A stretch of 64,000 bases of DNA from Erpobdella octoculata (taxonomy: Eukaryota; Annelida; Clitellata; Hirudinida; Erpobdellidae): contig OZ022238.1 in assembly GCA_963978895.1 (NCBI GenBank), forward strand, positions 1,385,559 to 1,449,558, written 5' to 3'. The notes beneath the pieces were generated by a model. It was not told the origin of the DNA. It saw only the letters and a list, made by a program, of their open reading frames with translations, and ran no database searches. The position numbers were made by a program, and so were the translations under genes. Below, piece after piece: positions 28,188 through 64,000 of this stretch (positions within the stretch are counted from its first letter, which is position 1; every line of letters starts with the position of its first letter).

Positions 28188-28336
<149 letters not shown>

Positions 28337-29754
28337 CAATTTACATTGAGAAATATTTTTAGTTACAATTATTTTAATTATAGTTTTAATTTATAATTTC
28401 AATACTTTACATGTAGTATTTCTTCTTATTCTTCAAACAACCATTTAAATAAATACATTTTGACAAAAAACACATACAAAAATGATTTAAATCGGTACAA
28501 ATTTTTTTCTCTCACAAACTGCGATAATTACTGTTTTCAAGTTAATCGATATCGTCTCATAAATTGTTCAACAATCAAAACCAGAGTGCTACTTTGGAAA
28601 AGCGACACCTGGAAAGAAATAGAAAAATTTTATATAATCATACTAATTTTTCGATCAATTTGTAATTTCGGTTTATAAAATTCAAAAATAAAAATCAGGT
28701 ATTCGTAATCCAATCAAACTTCATTTTAAGTTTTTTTTGGCTGTACAAAACACTTCAAGTAGGAATTTGCCCTTTCATCATAGTGCCTCAAATAACAAAT
28801 ATTTGTCACCATGGGTATCTTAGATCAAAATTTTCTTTTCGTTGTGGTTTATTTAGGGCCGTGAGCGAGTTCACCTTTGTTTGTCTCATTCTACAAAATT
28901 TTTCCCTCTCCTGTTTCTATTAATAGTTAAAATATTTACCTTTAGATATTCATATTCAATTAACGTTGAAATATCCAAGGATGGGTTTGACGAATCGTCC
29001 CAATCTTTCGGTCCACGACTGACCTATGCAGGGTGTCTCTTCATCTGTAGACCATGGTTCAAAAGTTATCACATAAACCACATTATTTGTTAATATCTAA
29101 TAACTTAGCTAATAAAATAAAACAGGATAAAGCGCCATTGAAGTTAAACATATATTGTAGCCAAATATTTATGCAAATAAAGTGCTATAAAACTTTCGAA
29201 TAGAATGGTTATGACCTTTATGTCCTAGACATTATACGACACATGATTAGATCAGAGTAGTAATAATCTGCGAAAAACTTGCTCGAAAACGCCTTAAATG
29301 TTAGCCACAACGGGAATACATACATTCATCGAGGCTACTGTCGGAGTCTACGGACACGACATCTTGCACATGTCTTCCAAACGGCATGCCTGTAGAAGAT
29401 TACCAGTCTTTTTTTGTAGAATTATTTATTTATTAAAAATTAATTCTCCTAAATGACTTCTTTTTCTGTAAATCAAGCTCATTTAATCATTTTCAGACTC
29501 TTAAAGTAATTGTATTTACTTATACATATATTGAATGAAATTCATGGGTCAAAGGTTAGGCTATGGCGACTGTAGTCGTAACACAATCAAGAAAACTATT
29601 AGCACTCGATTGCTGACACTAATCAATTCCATTATCATCATCACTACATCACAAATCTACTAACACCAAAACCAGTCGCACTGCAGGCATAAAAACAAGT
29701 GAAAGTTAATACAAAAATTAAAAACATGTTAAATATTTTCACATTTTTCGTATT

Positions 29755-30015
29755 GTAAAAATGCTACCCTGGTGAAAAGTAAACAAAAGATGTTTGTATT
29801 TACTATAATGATGAACATTTTTGTCGTCATTATCATTTGCTTTTTTCATTTATTTTTTAATTACTTTTGTTTCCTAAATTATCTTGTTTTTTTAAATAAA
29901 CTACAATTATTTTGAAGTAGGTGAATTTTACAATGATTTTCCGAGCTTTAAAACGTCTACGGATATCCCACGGACATCCCACGACATCCGGACAAATAAA
30001 AATTAATAAAAGCAT
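29755..30015 (+). repeat. Dispersed repeat with TCTACGGATATCCCACGGAC, fullest copy
   Basis: From TACCCTGGTGAAAAGTAAAC to AAAAATTAATAAAAGCATAA. Same family as 10868-11115 (inverted) and 12950-13065. It has no coding capacity, so it is likely a short non-autonomous element. Confidence 0.6.
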
Positions 30016-30662
30016 AAATAATAAACACAAGTATTTATATCTGAAAATTAATTTTATTCTAGAAATCAGCATAAAAAGCTGATCAAGAATGCCAAAATTC
30101 TTTAAAATATGGGTCGACGTTATACAAATTACAAATACATCGAGTTACAGACAGACGAATTTAGCTATTAAATTATATTAAAATAGATTTACTGTTATAA
30201 CCTTCGTAGTGGTGACCTAGTCCACTTGAGATGCCTGTAGAATAGATTAACAAAGACGTGTTATATTATTTTCCCGACCCTGACTAAACACAGCAATAAC
30301 CGTCGAGGATAGTATCGCTAGCAAGGAAGGTTAGCGTCCGAAGACAAAATACTGAATGGCGTCGTCTGTATGTAACAGAGGCTTGCTGTTTTTCCAAGAT
30401 TATTTCATAGTTTTCTGTTAAAGCTAGTCAAACTTTCCTCCACAAATAATCGATGACCAGGAAAAGCATCAACTTGCCATTTCCAATACATAGATAATCT
30501 ATTCGTTGAATTTTCGGTGCTCCCTGATAATTTGTTGCCCTACTTAACCGCTGCGTTTCTGTTTCCAACCTACCTCAGTGTCATTAGTCAAATTATTCTT
30601 TGTCATCTTCGTTGTCACCAGCATCATCATCATCATCACCACCATTCTTATAAAAATTTTCA

Positions 30663-55578
<24,916 letters not shown>

Positions 55579-55599
55579 GGCCTGTCTGACTGACCAAAT

Positions 55600-56800
55600 G
55601 AAATACATTTGTTACTCTATTAAAAAATACAACATGGGTACTAACTTTTATTATAAGTCAAATGCTAGTTTAAAGTTAGTTGTTAAGACCAAACAGTTGA
55701 TCGGATGTTTACTTATTGTGGTTCCTTCCTATAGTTTTTGTATTCTCAAATGCTTATAGAGACTTCTCCTGCAGAGTGAACCATGGACGAAGTCGTAAAT
55801 CTAAAAAACAAATCAGCCTGTTATCGCGATTATTTGCAGCTTCAGTTTTGAATAAAGCAGCCGGTAAAATGAATTAGAAATAAATCAGGACGTAAATTTT
55901 AGCCTCTTTATAATACAAGTATAAATCCTCTATCCGAGACCGGAGCGTTTAGAAGCGTTCGAAATTGTACTACTATATCTACCTCAACTGCAAGAAGCTT
56001 TCTCTGTCTCTCGAATGTCGAGATTTAACCACTGATGGCCGGTCGGTTCTTGATTTATAGATGATTCTCGAGATCGTCGTTTCAATGATCGAAACAGCCT
56101 GGATCTACGTTTTCATAAATTATTATTCTTTTTTCTGGGTTTTTTTTGTTTGTTTATCACACTGTACTCGTTGCTCTTCGCAGATGATTTATCTGCTTCG
56201 GTAGGGGAATGACTGCATTAATGCAGACAGGAGGAGGATATGCAGAACGAAATACTAGAGACACTGTGAGCTACTACTAGTACCGTTAGCTGTTTAGAAT
56301 TGCAAATGACACTTTTAAAGTCTACAGATGCTCTCGCTGAAATGCGACTTTTAACGTTTTTTCAGAATCGATCCAAAAAGGCGGTTTTCGGTGGAGTTTA
56401 AAAAAATAAGGAAACAAATTTGACTATTTATTAAATATTTTTGCCAATAACCGGAATCAAAGCTGGTATACTAAAATTATTAAATTAAAAACTGAATAAA
56501 AATTAGGAATTTTTGAATACTAGAACAAGGGGTTGTTTTAGCCCCTAAACCACCTTTCTGCGCCCTTAACTTTTAAATGGAAAATATTATTATAATAATC
56601 GACAAACATCAGTCAATAAAAGTCGTTCTCAACGATTTCCATTTCAGCGAAATTCAGAGAATTGTTTGACATTTTTCCTGCTGAGTTTCGTCACATGAAA
56701 TGTAGATAAAATATACTAAAGAATTGTTTTAATATAACACGTGGTTTTAAATAACGCTCTAGATATCTATGATCATATTTATTTATTTTATTTCTTTGAT
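55600..56800. other. Upstream region of gene B, nothing recognised
   Basis: AT-rich DNA before the gene B start. No clear TATA box or 5' UTR exon can be named, and no other gene is visible. Confidence 0.35.
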
Positions 56801-56810
56801 AGCTTTTTAC

Positions 56811-57055
56811 GAGACTTAATGTCATTTAGATTTCTAGGCAACAAGCAGATGCATCTCTGAATTCTTCGACAGTCGCTGAGTTGGTGATGATGGCCGGAAG
56901 CTCGTTCCAATGTCTGGGGCCAGCAACGGCAGACATACGGTCTCCAGCCGTTTTCAGTCTAGTCTTTGGTAAATGGAGTGAGGTAGAAGATGGAGATCTT
57001 CGCCTCCGCTTAGTCGGGGAGTCAGATGTCTTGTTTATTGAGATATAACAACTCC
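56811..57055 (-). pseudogene. C-terminal fragment of a non-LTR retrotransposon reverse transcriptase
   Basis: A minus frame reads RLKTAGDRMSAVAGPRHWNE then LPAIITNSATVEEFRDAS and a stop. This matches the usual RT C-terminus (xxGDRAFSVAAPRLWNSLPxxxRxxxSLxxFKxxLK). Upstream RT domains are absent. It is independent of the 5790-6365 LINE relic. Confidence 0.65.
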
Positions 57056-57654
57056 ACTTGACATCCTATCGCAAAAGCTGTTTCAGCCAGCATTTTAAAA
57101 CAAAAATTATACTTTAACAGTTTTGTTTCTCCAGATTGTTTTACACGAAACGTCTTGGTGGAAAGTTCGAGAGAGATCATTGGTCGGGAAGTGGCTGAAA
57201 TTAAAGCTCACAAACAAGATTCATGGATTCATGGACAGCCGGACAAATGAACATTAATAAAAGCGTTTAGCAATAAAAAGATGATGAAGAGATACGTCAT
57301 CATCTGACAGCATTTCGAACCCTGTAAAACCATAAAAAGTATCTTCAGCGTGGAGTTATTTGTCTTGTGTGCATGAACAGGGAAAAGCCCATGGAGGGGA
57401 AAAATGCTGAAAGTTGAAAATAACTTTAAAGAAATATTTAAGCTTGGGGTGGACCATTTTGGCGGGGTGGCATCTATGAGTAAAACATGTTTTAACACAT
57501 TTTTTGTCCTTCTACGTTTGTTATGCGATATTCTGTTTTGCGTTTAGAGTAACTCGAATTAAACGTGCTTTGAAACAAATTCGAGAAAAAACGATGAAAA
57601 GGCAGGAAAAGAAAAATAAAAACAAAATTATAAAAATAAAACAAAATGCAGCAA

Positions 57655-57755
57655 AAGAAGAGAAAAAGAGAACGTGAGAAAAAGAAAAGAGAGAGAGAAA
57701 AAGAAAAAGAAAAGGATAGAGAGAAAGAGAGAGAGAAAAAGAGAGAGAGATGAAA
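57655..57755 (+). repeat. Polypurine GA-rich tract
   Basis: About 100 bp of GAGAAAAAGA-type sequence, the third such tract in the window with purines on the plus strand. Confidence 0.85.
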
Positions 57756-58391
57756 ACAGATCGACATTGGATGATTAATGTAAACATATTGCCGTACAGA
57801 CGAATGCACCGTAAAGCCATTTTTACATCGATTTAACCATCATTTTCTCGGCCTTGGGACAAATTTTCTCGTCAGAAAATTCGTCAGAAGATTTTTTCCG
57901 TGATCAAAGATTTCCATAAGTAAAAAAACCAGGAGAAAATTTGCTTTTTCTCGCTAGAAGGGGTGGTAAGGCCAACCCTAAAGCATTTAAAGGGGGTGGT
58001 AGGGCAAGCCCTAAATAATTTAAAAGGCATGTATACAATTGTAATACTGGTTGTACAGGAACGTTAGATTGGTTTTAAACAAATAAATATATATATTGAA
58101 TTATGCAAAATATACTCAGAAAAATATTTGAAACATCAAAGGCTTTAAATAAAATTAAATAAACAGATTAAATTTATTAAATTAAATAATTATTAGGCTA
58201 AAAAATAAAAACAAACAACTAAAAATAGAAAGAAATCAAACTAAAAAAATATTGTAATTGGATAATAAAACACCCTTTTATTAAAAAAAAATCACAAAAT
58301 AGCGATTTCCTATGGACTAATTCAACTAGTGACCACAGTGTGTATATGCGTTATTTAAAAAAAAACATGACATAACTTAAATTAACCAATT

Positions 58392-58715
58392 AGCGCCCAG
58401 CGTCCTCAATTAAGGACAAATTGTAAATTCTTTACAGATTCTTTTTGCGTTCATCTCCGATACTAATAATGAATTGTTTTTATTTTGGATTTATAATTTT
58501 ATAATTTTAATTTATAGTTTTCTGACCTCACTATTTCAAACTTGTATTAACTTTTGTATTACTATTTTTTATTGAAGTAAGTTAAAATTTTTGTCATTTT
58601 TTATAAAGTCCACATATTTAATTTGCAATTTAAAAAAACTCTAAAAATGTGTCCCGGATTTTTTCCTTAAAAATCTATAATATATTTGCCTGTCCTCAAT
58701 CGAAGACACTGAGCA
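58392..58715 (+). repeat. GTCCTCAATYRAAGAC repeats upstream of the piggyBac relic
   Basis: GCGTCCTCAATTAAGGACAA at about 58400 and TGTCCTCAATCGAAGACACT at about 58692. These may be terminal or subterminal sequence of the piggyBac element. Confidence 0.35.
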
Positions 58716-58785
58716 TTAAAATCATTTTTGTGATAATCTAATTTTATTTTTTGCACTTTTGAAAAATATGAGTCGAAAGACATTT

Positions 58786-59425
58786 CTAACACTTCAACAA
58801 CCTATCGAGTATGCCATTTCCAAAAAAAGTAGAGGCAGATATCTTAGCCATACCTCCTGGAATAGATGAACGCAGAATTAGATGTACCATCTGATGAAGA
58901 TGATAGTGAACCTTTGGCGACATTATCACCATCAACCTCTAGGCAATATGTGCCGCTTTCAAAATGCAGACGTATGGAAAAAACCCAACTGGCGAAAAAC
59001 ATCTCCGATTAATAAAGCTTGGCCAAAAGGAAACAGTGCTAATGAAAAGTTTCATAAAGCATATCAGGAATTGGAAAGCTGTTCTAAAAGAATGGTGCTG
59101 GTGTCTATTTACGAGAATAATAGACATGTGTATAGTTAACAGCTACCTTGCCTATGCCAAAAGTCATCCAACTGAGAAAGTCTCGATAAAGGATTTTAGG
59201 AGAAATGTTGCACAACCTTATGTGAAACTGGGACACGGAAAACGTGCAAATGAAGGGAAGGCCAATGTCTTTACCATCTACATCAAGATGCAATGTCATA
59301 GACGACATAAGATTTGAAGAAAAAGGCCATATTTTAGAAATGCGAGAAAACCAACGGAGATGTCAGTATGCAGATTGCAAAGGACAACCATGAACATTTT
59401 GCAATAAGTGCAATGTAACATTATG
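58786..59425 (+). pseudogene. piggyBac-type transposase relic, internally deleted
   Basis: An N-terminal piece near 58805-58880 reads EADILAIPPGIDERR. A C-terminal piece from about 59130 reads VNSYLAYAKSHPTEKVSIKD and, in a shifted frame near 59350, RRCQYADCKGQP...TFCNKCNVTL. That tail is the Cys-rich C-terminal domain of piggyBac transposases. The central DDD catalytic part is missing and there are frameshifts and stops, so it cannot act. Confidence 0.72.
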
Positions 59426-60229
59426 AGAGGTGTAACTAAACTTATGTTATATTTATGTTGAGCAAATATTTTTTAATAAAAATTGTTAAAGGCTTCGAAT
59501 GTAGAAAGCGTTCTAAGTCTGAAAACGGAATATTTTAGATGAGATGAAATGTTGAGTGACGTTTTAGTAGCTTCATTGCCAATATTCGTGCACCTGATTC
59601 AGCTTCATGTAAACTATTTATTGACGGCACCAAGAAAATGTAAAAAATCAGAAGCTGCAATTTTAGAGGTTTCTGGTTTGTCACATTGTGTCAGAGGTCC
59701 CCTACATAACCTCTTTTTATTTTTCCTCCAAAAAAACCTGATGGCTGGAGGGTAGTCGGAGTAACTTTCCACAAATTCTTCACGATAATAATATAAAAGA
59801 AAACTTTTGTTCACTCAAAATGCGCCCCCAGCCCTATGCCCGGAGACAACTGTTTTCCCTGCCCCCTCTCCCCACCTTGCTACACCTCTGCATTGCGTCG
59901 TCAAATCAGAAGAGTTCGACAGACAATTAGAGCACCTGTACTAGTTTCTGAATATCACACGCATCGACGGATATACCTGATGATTTCAAAAAGTTATTCG
60001 CTGAAGAAATGTTTCTGTTCTAATACAATTTGTTCGATGCACGTATTTTGTTGAAGTAACTGATTTAATCGAAAACAAAATAATATTGAAATAAAATAAA
60101 TATACAACTGAAGTTCAACTCATTGAGTACACCGCTTAGCAAACACAGATTCTGAAATTTATGATAGAGTAATATTATCGAAGAGAAATTTAATGAGTGG
60201 AAAAAAGACGAAAGGGAAAGAGATTATCT

Positions 60230-60345
60230 GGAAGAAACAAAGGTAGAAAAAAGATCGGAAAAAACTCCGGGAAAAATTGTCCGGAAAGAAATTTCCGGAA
60301 ATAAATGTCCGGAAAAAGTCCGGAAAGAAATGTCCGAAAGGAAAT
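60230..60345 (+). repeat. Short tandem GTCCGGAAAGAAATGTCCGG motif
   Basis: Four to five imperfect copies of TCCGGAAAGAAATTTCCGGA-like words. Confidence 0.6.
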
Positions 60346-61204
60346 GTTTTAGACTTTACATACACACACACACAAGTAAAATACAATTTCAAAAAGTGTA
60401 TTTTTTGTTTGTTGGATTTATTAACGTATCAGTCTGGATCTGTCTGAGACAATTTAGACGGGATGTATGTTTGGGTGTTCTGTGATGTGTTTATATGTGT
60501 GTGTGTGTCTAAAAAAAGGAAGGTAAATTATTTTCCAGTATTTCCATATCGATACAATGTGTTTCTGAAGGTGAATAGATATTTTCTTTTTAGTCGCTTG
60601 GCTGTTCGAAACTCAGGTTGAGAAAATTCAATTAAAAAAACCACGATTGAAAAACGCCATGAAAAAGACTCAATTGCTTGAAAAGCTATTTTTTAATTTA
60701 TTTTTATTCAGTTTTTTTTATCAGCGGCTTGTTTCAGTTTCTCATAAAAAGTACACAAAAAAAACAGATAGTTATTAATAGAAGAAGCGGATGTAGTCTC
60801 AAATGAACTGAGCAGGTGAACAAAAGAAGACATAATTCACAAAAAATAGCTTCGAAAAATTCTTAAAGAATGAAAAAAGAGAGTATTCATCTGAAATTCT
60901 TGCAACTTCTTTTTTGTATCTATGCGACTTGCGTTTCGGAATATTTTTCTTATTCTTTTTTAAAGTCTTTTTGAAGAATTGGAAAGACGAAACGTTCTTT
61001 ATAGTTGTTCATTAATAATCCTTTCTCTACCTCTATACATCTATAAATATATAGGTATATAAATATGTTTACCTTTGAATATTTAAAGGAGTTTTATAGG
61101 ATCTGTTGGAGAGAAAACAAAAAAAGACAGTTTAGCAACGCTGTTTTTATTGTTTCTGTTATTTTTTTTCTTTATTGAAAGTACTTGTCTAAAAACATAG
61201 CATA

Positions 61205-61450
61205 TTACTGATGTGATGATGATGATGATGACATCGACGTTGTGCTGTACCTATCCTTATCAATGATAATGATGGTGATAATGATGACGATGATGGTGAT
61301 GATGATGATTATGATGATGATGTTGATGGTGATGATGATTGTGATGGTGGTAATGAGGATGATGAGGGTGTTTATGATAATGATGAAGATAACAATGACA
61401 ATGATGATGACGTTGTTGACGTTGACGATGATCATTACGATAGTGATGTA
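61205..61450. repeat. (GAT)n-rich degenerate trinucleotide region
   Basis: GATGATGAT/GGT/AAT mixture. Followed by CT repeats at 61512-61552 and TA repeats at 61560-61612. Confidence 0.8.
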
Positions 61451-61556
61451 CCTATCCTTATTAAAATTTCAACGGTGCCTAAGAATGGCCGTAAACTCTA
61501 CATCACCTTACCGCTCTCTCTCTCTCTCTCTATTACTCTCTCTCTCTCTCTTCATC

Positions 61557-61615
<59 letters not shown>

Positions 61616-62036
61616 TTGAAGTCTTATTACCCTTCATAACCATCAATAATTCCTCACATGTATGGTGATAAGAACTTAGTCATTATCATCATCATCGTTA
61701 CCGCCACCACCCTCAATAACGTCATCATCATCATCATCATTACCATAACTCTGGTATGTTTTCAGACGAGTACATCAACATTTTGTCTCGTTTTGTCTGT
61801 TACTCTCGTTACTGAAACGAAACAAAAACTTTGAGTTACCCCATTGGTCACTTTTGGCCATCTTTTTATTCGCATCATCGTCATCAACTCAACCACCGAT
61901 ATCGTAATCATAGTTTCTTGTTCCCATCATCATCATCCGCATCATTATTGATCATCGAAATCATTATTATCATCGTCATCCATTAAAGTTTCTTTAATTT
62001 CCTCTACTTCTTTCAGCCGTGCCATCGTCTACTACG

Positions 62037-62193
62037 TCATCCGAAGAGGTTCTTGCGACACTTGCAGTTGCTGCCCCAAACCGAGCACCTGCAGGCGTAG
62101 CCGGGACAGCACTTGAGCAGCGGATGGTCGATCGAGTTGGAGCACCAGTCGTCGAAGTTGCCGCAGAAGTTCTTCATGGCCGACGAGCTCAAT
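62037..62193 (-). CDS. Terminal exon of a small cystine-knot (ICK-like) peptide gene
   Basis: Minus-strand exon after a strong acceptor (T-rich tract then GGCCAG|ATTGAG), open for 51 codons to TGA. It has eight cysteines spaced C-x6-C-x10-CC-x4-C-x-C-x6-C-x-C, the framework of inhibitor cystine-knot peptides seen in arthropod venoms and other small secreted peptides. It ends in Gly, a possible C-terminal amidation signal. GC content and third-position GC are high, unlike its surroundings. The upstream exon with signal peptide was not found; the acceptor phase requires two bases of a split codon. Function is unknown: the fold also occurs in defence, neuroactive and enzyme-inhibitor peptides. 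Confidence 0.7.
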
Positions 62194-62340
62194 CTGGCCA
62201 AAAAAAAAAGAAGAATAGTTTCTGATTAATTAGTCGTTCGATTGATCGGCTGATTGTAAGTGAGACTTTTTTGCAACAAATGAAAAGCCGGCAAATTCAT
62301 AGATATGAGTGACTTGTGAAAGAAAACCTGTTTTTACGGC

Positions 62341-62546
62341 CTACTTGTTTGTATGTTTGTATGTATGTATGTATGTATGTATGTATGTATGTATGTATGT
62401 ATGTATGTATGTATGTATGTATGTATGTATGTATGTATGTATGTATGTATGTATGTATGTATGTATGTATGTATGTGTGTATGTATGTATGTATGTATGT
62501 ATGTATGTATGTATGTATGTATGTATGTATGTGTGTATGTATGTAT
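62341..62546 (+). repeat. (TATG)n microsatellite, left arm of palindrome
   Basis: About 50 copies, with two TGTG interruptions. Confidence 0.97.
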
Positions 62547-62635
62547 GAAATTTTAAAAAATTCTGTTTTTTATTTGTTATTTAAATATAAAGAAAAAACC
62601 TAGAAAAGTCTAGGTTTTTTGTTTATTTTTAAATA

Positions 62636-62802
62636 ACATACATACATACATACATACATACATACATACATACATACATACATACATACATACATACATA
62701 CATACATACATACATACATACATACATACATACATACATACATACATACATACATACATACATACATACATACATACATACATACATACATACATACATA
62801 CA
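62636..62802 (+). repeat. (CATA)n microsatellite, right arm of palindrome
   Basis: About 41 copies of the complement of the TATG array, after a central hairpin at 62575-62632. Confidence 0.97.
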
Positions 62803-63094
62803 TTAACAAACACACACACACAAACATACCTACTGGCAACTATGCACCTAAATTACAGTGATGCACTCTTCAGTAACGACCCTTCGTTAAACATAAAATC
62901 GAAAGCGAAAGAGATTTGGAAAATTCTAACAAATCAAAGAAAATGAACAGATATAAACGAAGAAGCTTCATTGAAGATTACAATTTGACATTTTGTTTTT
63001 TAAAAGCGTGTGGTTTCATAAATAATGTTAAATACTTAATAAAAAAAATAACGGCTAAATAACAATATCATAGACGATCGAGATCAGCTCGACC

Positions 63095-63290
63095 ATGTCT
63101 CTGCGGCTGCTGGGAACCACTGCGGCGTCAATAGCGATCGAGTTCCCATCAGGAACTAGCAAGGGCCAGCAAGGCCAAGGGCAAACGGGAGCGAACGATA
63201 AGCGTGCCAACGTTACCGGCAAAGATGACAGTCGTAACAGTTACACTGGACCCGCGATGAGTGCCGGCGATGCGGAAGGATGCTAAAATC
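63095..63290. other. GC-rich island, possible exon, strand unclear
   Basis: Markedly GC-richer than its flanks. The plus strand has a 63-codon frame starting MSLRLLGTTAASIA and ending at TAA. The minus strand has an acceptor TTTTAG|CATCC at about 63288 and a possible donor CCG|GTAACG, with one open frame whose phase would fit the cystine-knot exon (QCNCYDCHLC). No choice can be made without transcripts. Confidence 0.3.
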
Positions 63291-63474
63291 TTTCAATTGT
63301 TCCCCCGGGAGCTATCGAAAGAAGTGGGATGATGCTCGTATCTTTACGGGGGGGCATTAACGATTGTTTTAATATTTATAAATCCCAGAGTGTTGTATGG
63401 AGAGGAGTTGCTGTCAGTTAGCTGCGTGCGGTGGTTGGGAGTAGTCGATAAGGTTGTTAGTAGCTGACGTGTTG

Positions 63475-63795
63475 TGGTTGCTGTTGTTGATGTGTTGTGG
63501 CTGTTGTTGATGTGTTGTGGCGGTTGTTGTTGATGTGTTGTGGCTGTTGTTGATGTGTTGTTGTGGTTGTTGTTGATGTGTTGTGGTTATTGTTGATGTG
63601 TTGTGGTTGTTGTTGATGTGTTGTGGCCGTTGTTGATGTGTTGTGGCCGTTGTTGATGTGTTGTTGTGGTTGTTGTTGATGTATTGCGGCTGTTGTTGAT
63701 GTGTTGTTGTGGCCGTTGTTGATGTGTTGTGGCTGTTGTTGATGTGTTGTGGCCGTTGTTGATGTGTTGTTGCGGCCATTGTTGATGTGTTGTGG
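63475..63795 (+). repeat. 20-bp minisatellite GTTGTTGATGTGTTGTGGCY
   Basis: About 15 copies with small insertions of GTT. It creates a spurious Thr/Gln/His/Asn-rich frame on the minus strand. Confidence 0.95.
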
Positions 63796-63816
63796 TTTTG
63801 TGATATGTGTGATAAT

Positions 63817-64000
63817 TTATGAAGCGCCTCTTACAGTGAGCTCCGGATCGCTGTTTTTGTACATGCCCCACGGAGAGAAACGATTTTACTGGCTGTGTTT
63901 TTCGATAACATTATAGGCTACTGGGCAGTGAGTGCGAGTCGAAGCGTGAAACTATCATATTCAAGGCTAGCACTCGAACAACTAGGCTAATCTAGCACTT
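63817..64000 (-). mobile_element. tRNA-derived SINE, type 2, copy 2 (cut by window edge)
   Basis: Shares AAGCGCCTCTTACAG, ACATGCCCCACGGAGAGAAA, CGATTTTAC and TTTCGATAACATTATAGGC with 11490-11700. The promoter end lies beyond the window. Confidence 0.7.

Noticed and set aside
28881..29093. Plus-strand frame with a hydrophobic start resembling a signal peptide
   Set aside because: It has no support beyond an AT-rich hydrophobic run. The minus strand at the same place has a weak exon-like stretch, but without clear splice signals.
57492..57820. Hydrophobic Phe/Leu/Ser-rich frames on the minus strand
   Set aside because: They derive from the polypurine tract read on its pyrimidine strand. The same applies to 25705-25986 and 26092-26394.
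63414..63871. Thr/Gln/His/Asn-rich minus-strand frames of about 100 codons
   Set aside because: They arise from a 20-bp minisatellite and are open in more than one frame. No splice or start context supports a gene.

Overview
This is animal nuclear DNA. It is AT-rich, has GT-AG introns, carries tRNA-derived SINEs and LINE, hAT and piggyBac relics, and holds many long microsatellites. Marine or aquatic invertebrates fit best, judging by the F5/8 type C/fucolectin-like mosaic proteins, the glycine-rich secreted repeats and the SINE types. The sequence alone does not fix the phylum.

Layout. (1) 0.4-1.1 kb, minus strand: an intact single-exon NEDD8/SUMO-type cysteine protease (SENP8/DEN1). (2) 1.4-6.4 kb: a foldback element, a hAT relic and a LINE 3' end. 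(3) 6.56-21.27 kb, minus: gene A, rebuilt from 22 exons (predicted 1457 aa). It encodes a signal peptide, then nine tandem and very diverged F5/8 type C-like domains, with a Thr-rich linker in the fourth. (4) 21.3-30.6 kb: gene-poor DNA with a foldback element, a dispersed repeat, a 5S rRNA fragment and a mobile-element remnant. (5) 30.66-55.58 kb, minus: gene B, rebuilt from 48 mostly tiny exons (predicted 1728 aa). It encodes a signal peptide, a silk-like Gly/Ser/Tyr-rich region made of repeated micro-exon cassettes, five canonical F5/8 type C domains separated by short linker exons, and a C-terminal block of about a dozen 11-residue Gly/His/Asn repeats. (6) 55.6-64 kb: LINE and piggyBac relics, microsatellites, one exon of a small cystine-knot peptide (62.04-62.19 kb, minus), a large palindrome of tetranucleotide arrays and a 20-bp minisatellite.

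Genes A and B lie head to tail on the same strand and share a design: a signal-peptide exon ending in phase 1, then nearly all phase 1-1 exons, with each F5/8 domain split into an N-half and a C-half exon. In both reconstructions every internal exon, or phase-2 exon pair, has a length divisible by three, which strongly supports the models. I infer that they are related secreted proteins, perhaps of an extracellular matrix, adhesive, mucus or cuticle, in which lectin-type domains are joined to structural repeats. Their function is not shown by the sequence.

Exon borders were set by hand from splice signals and reading phase, so individual borders may be off by a few bases. Most other long open frames are microsatellite artefacts.
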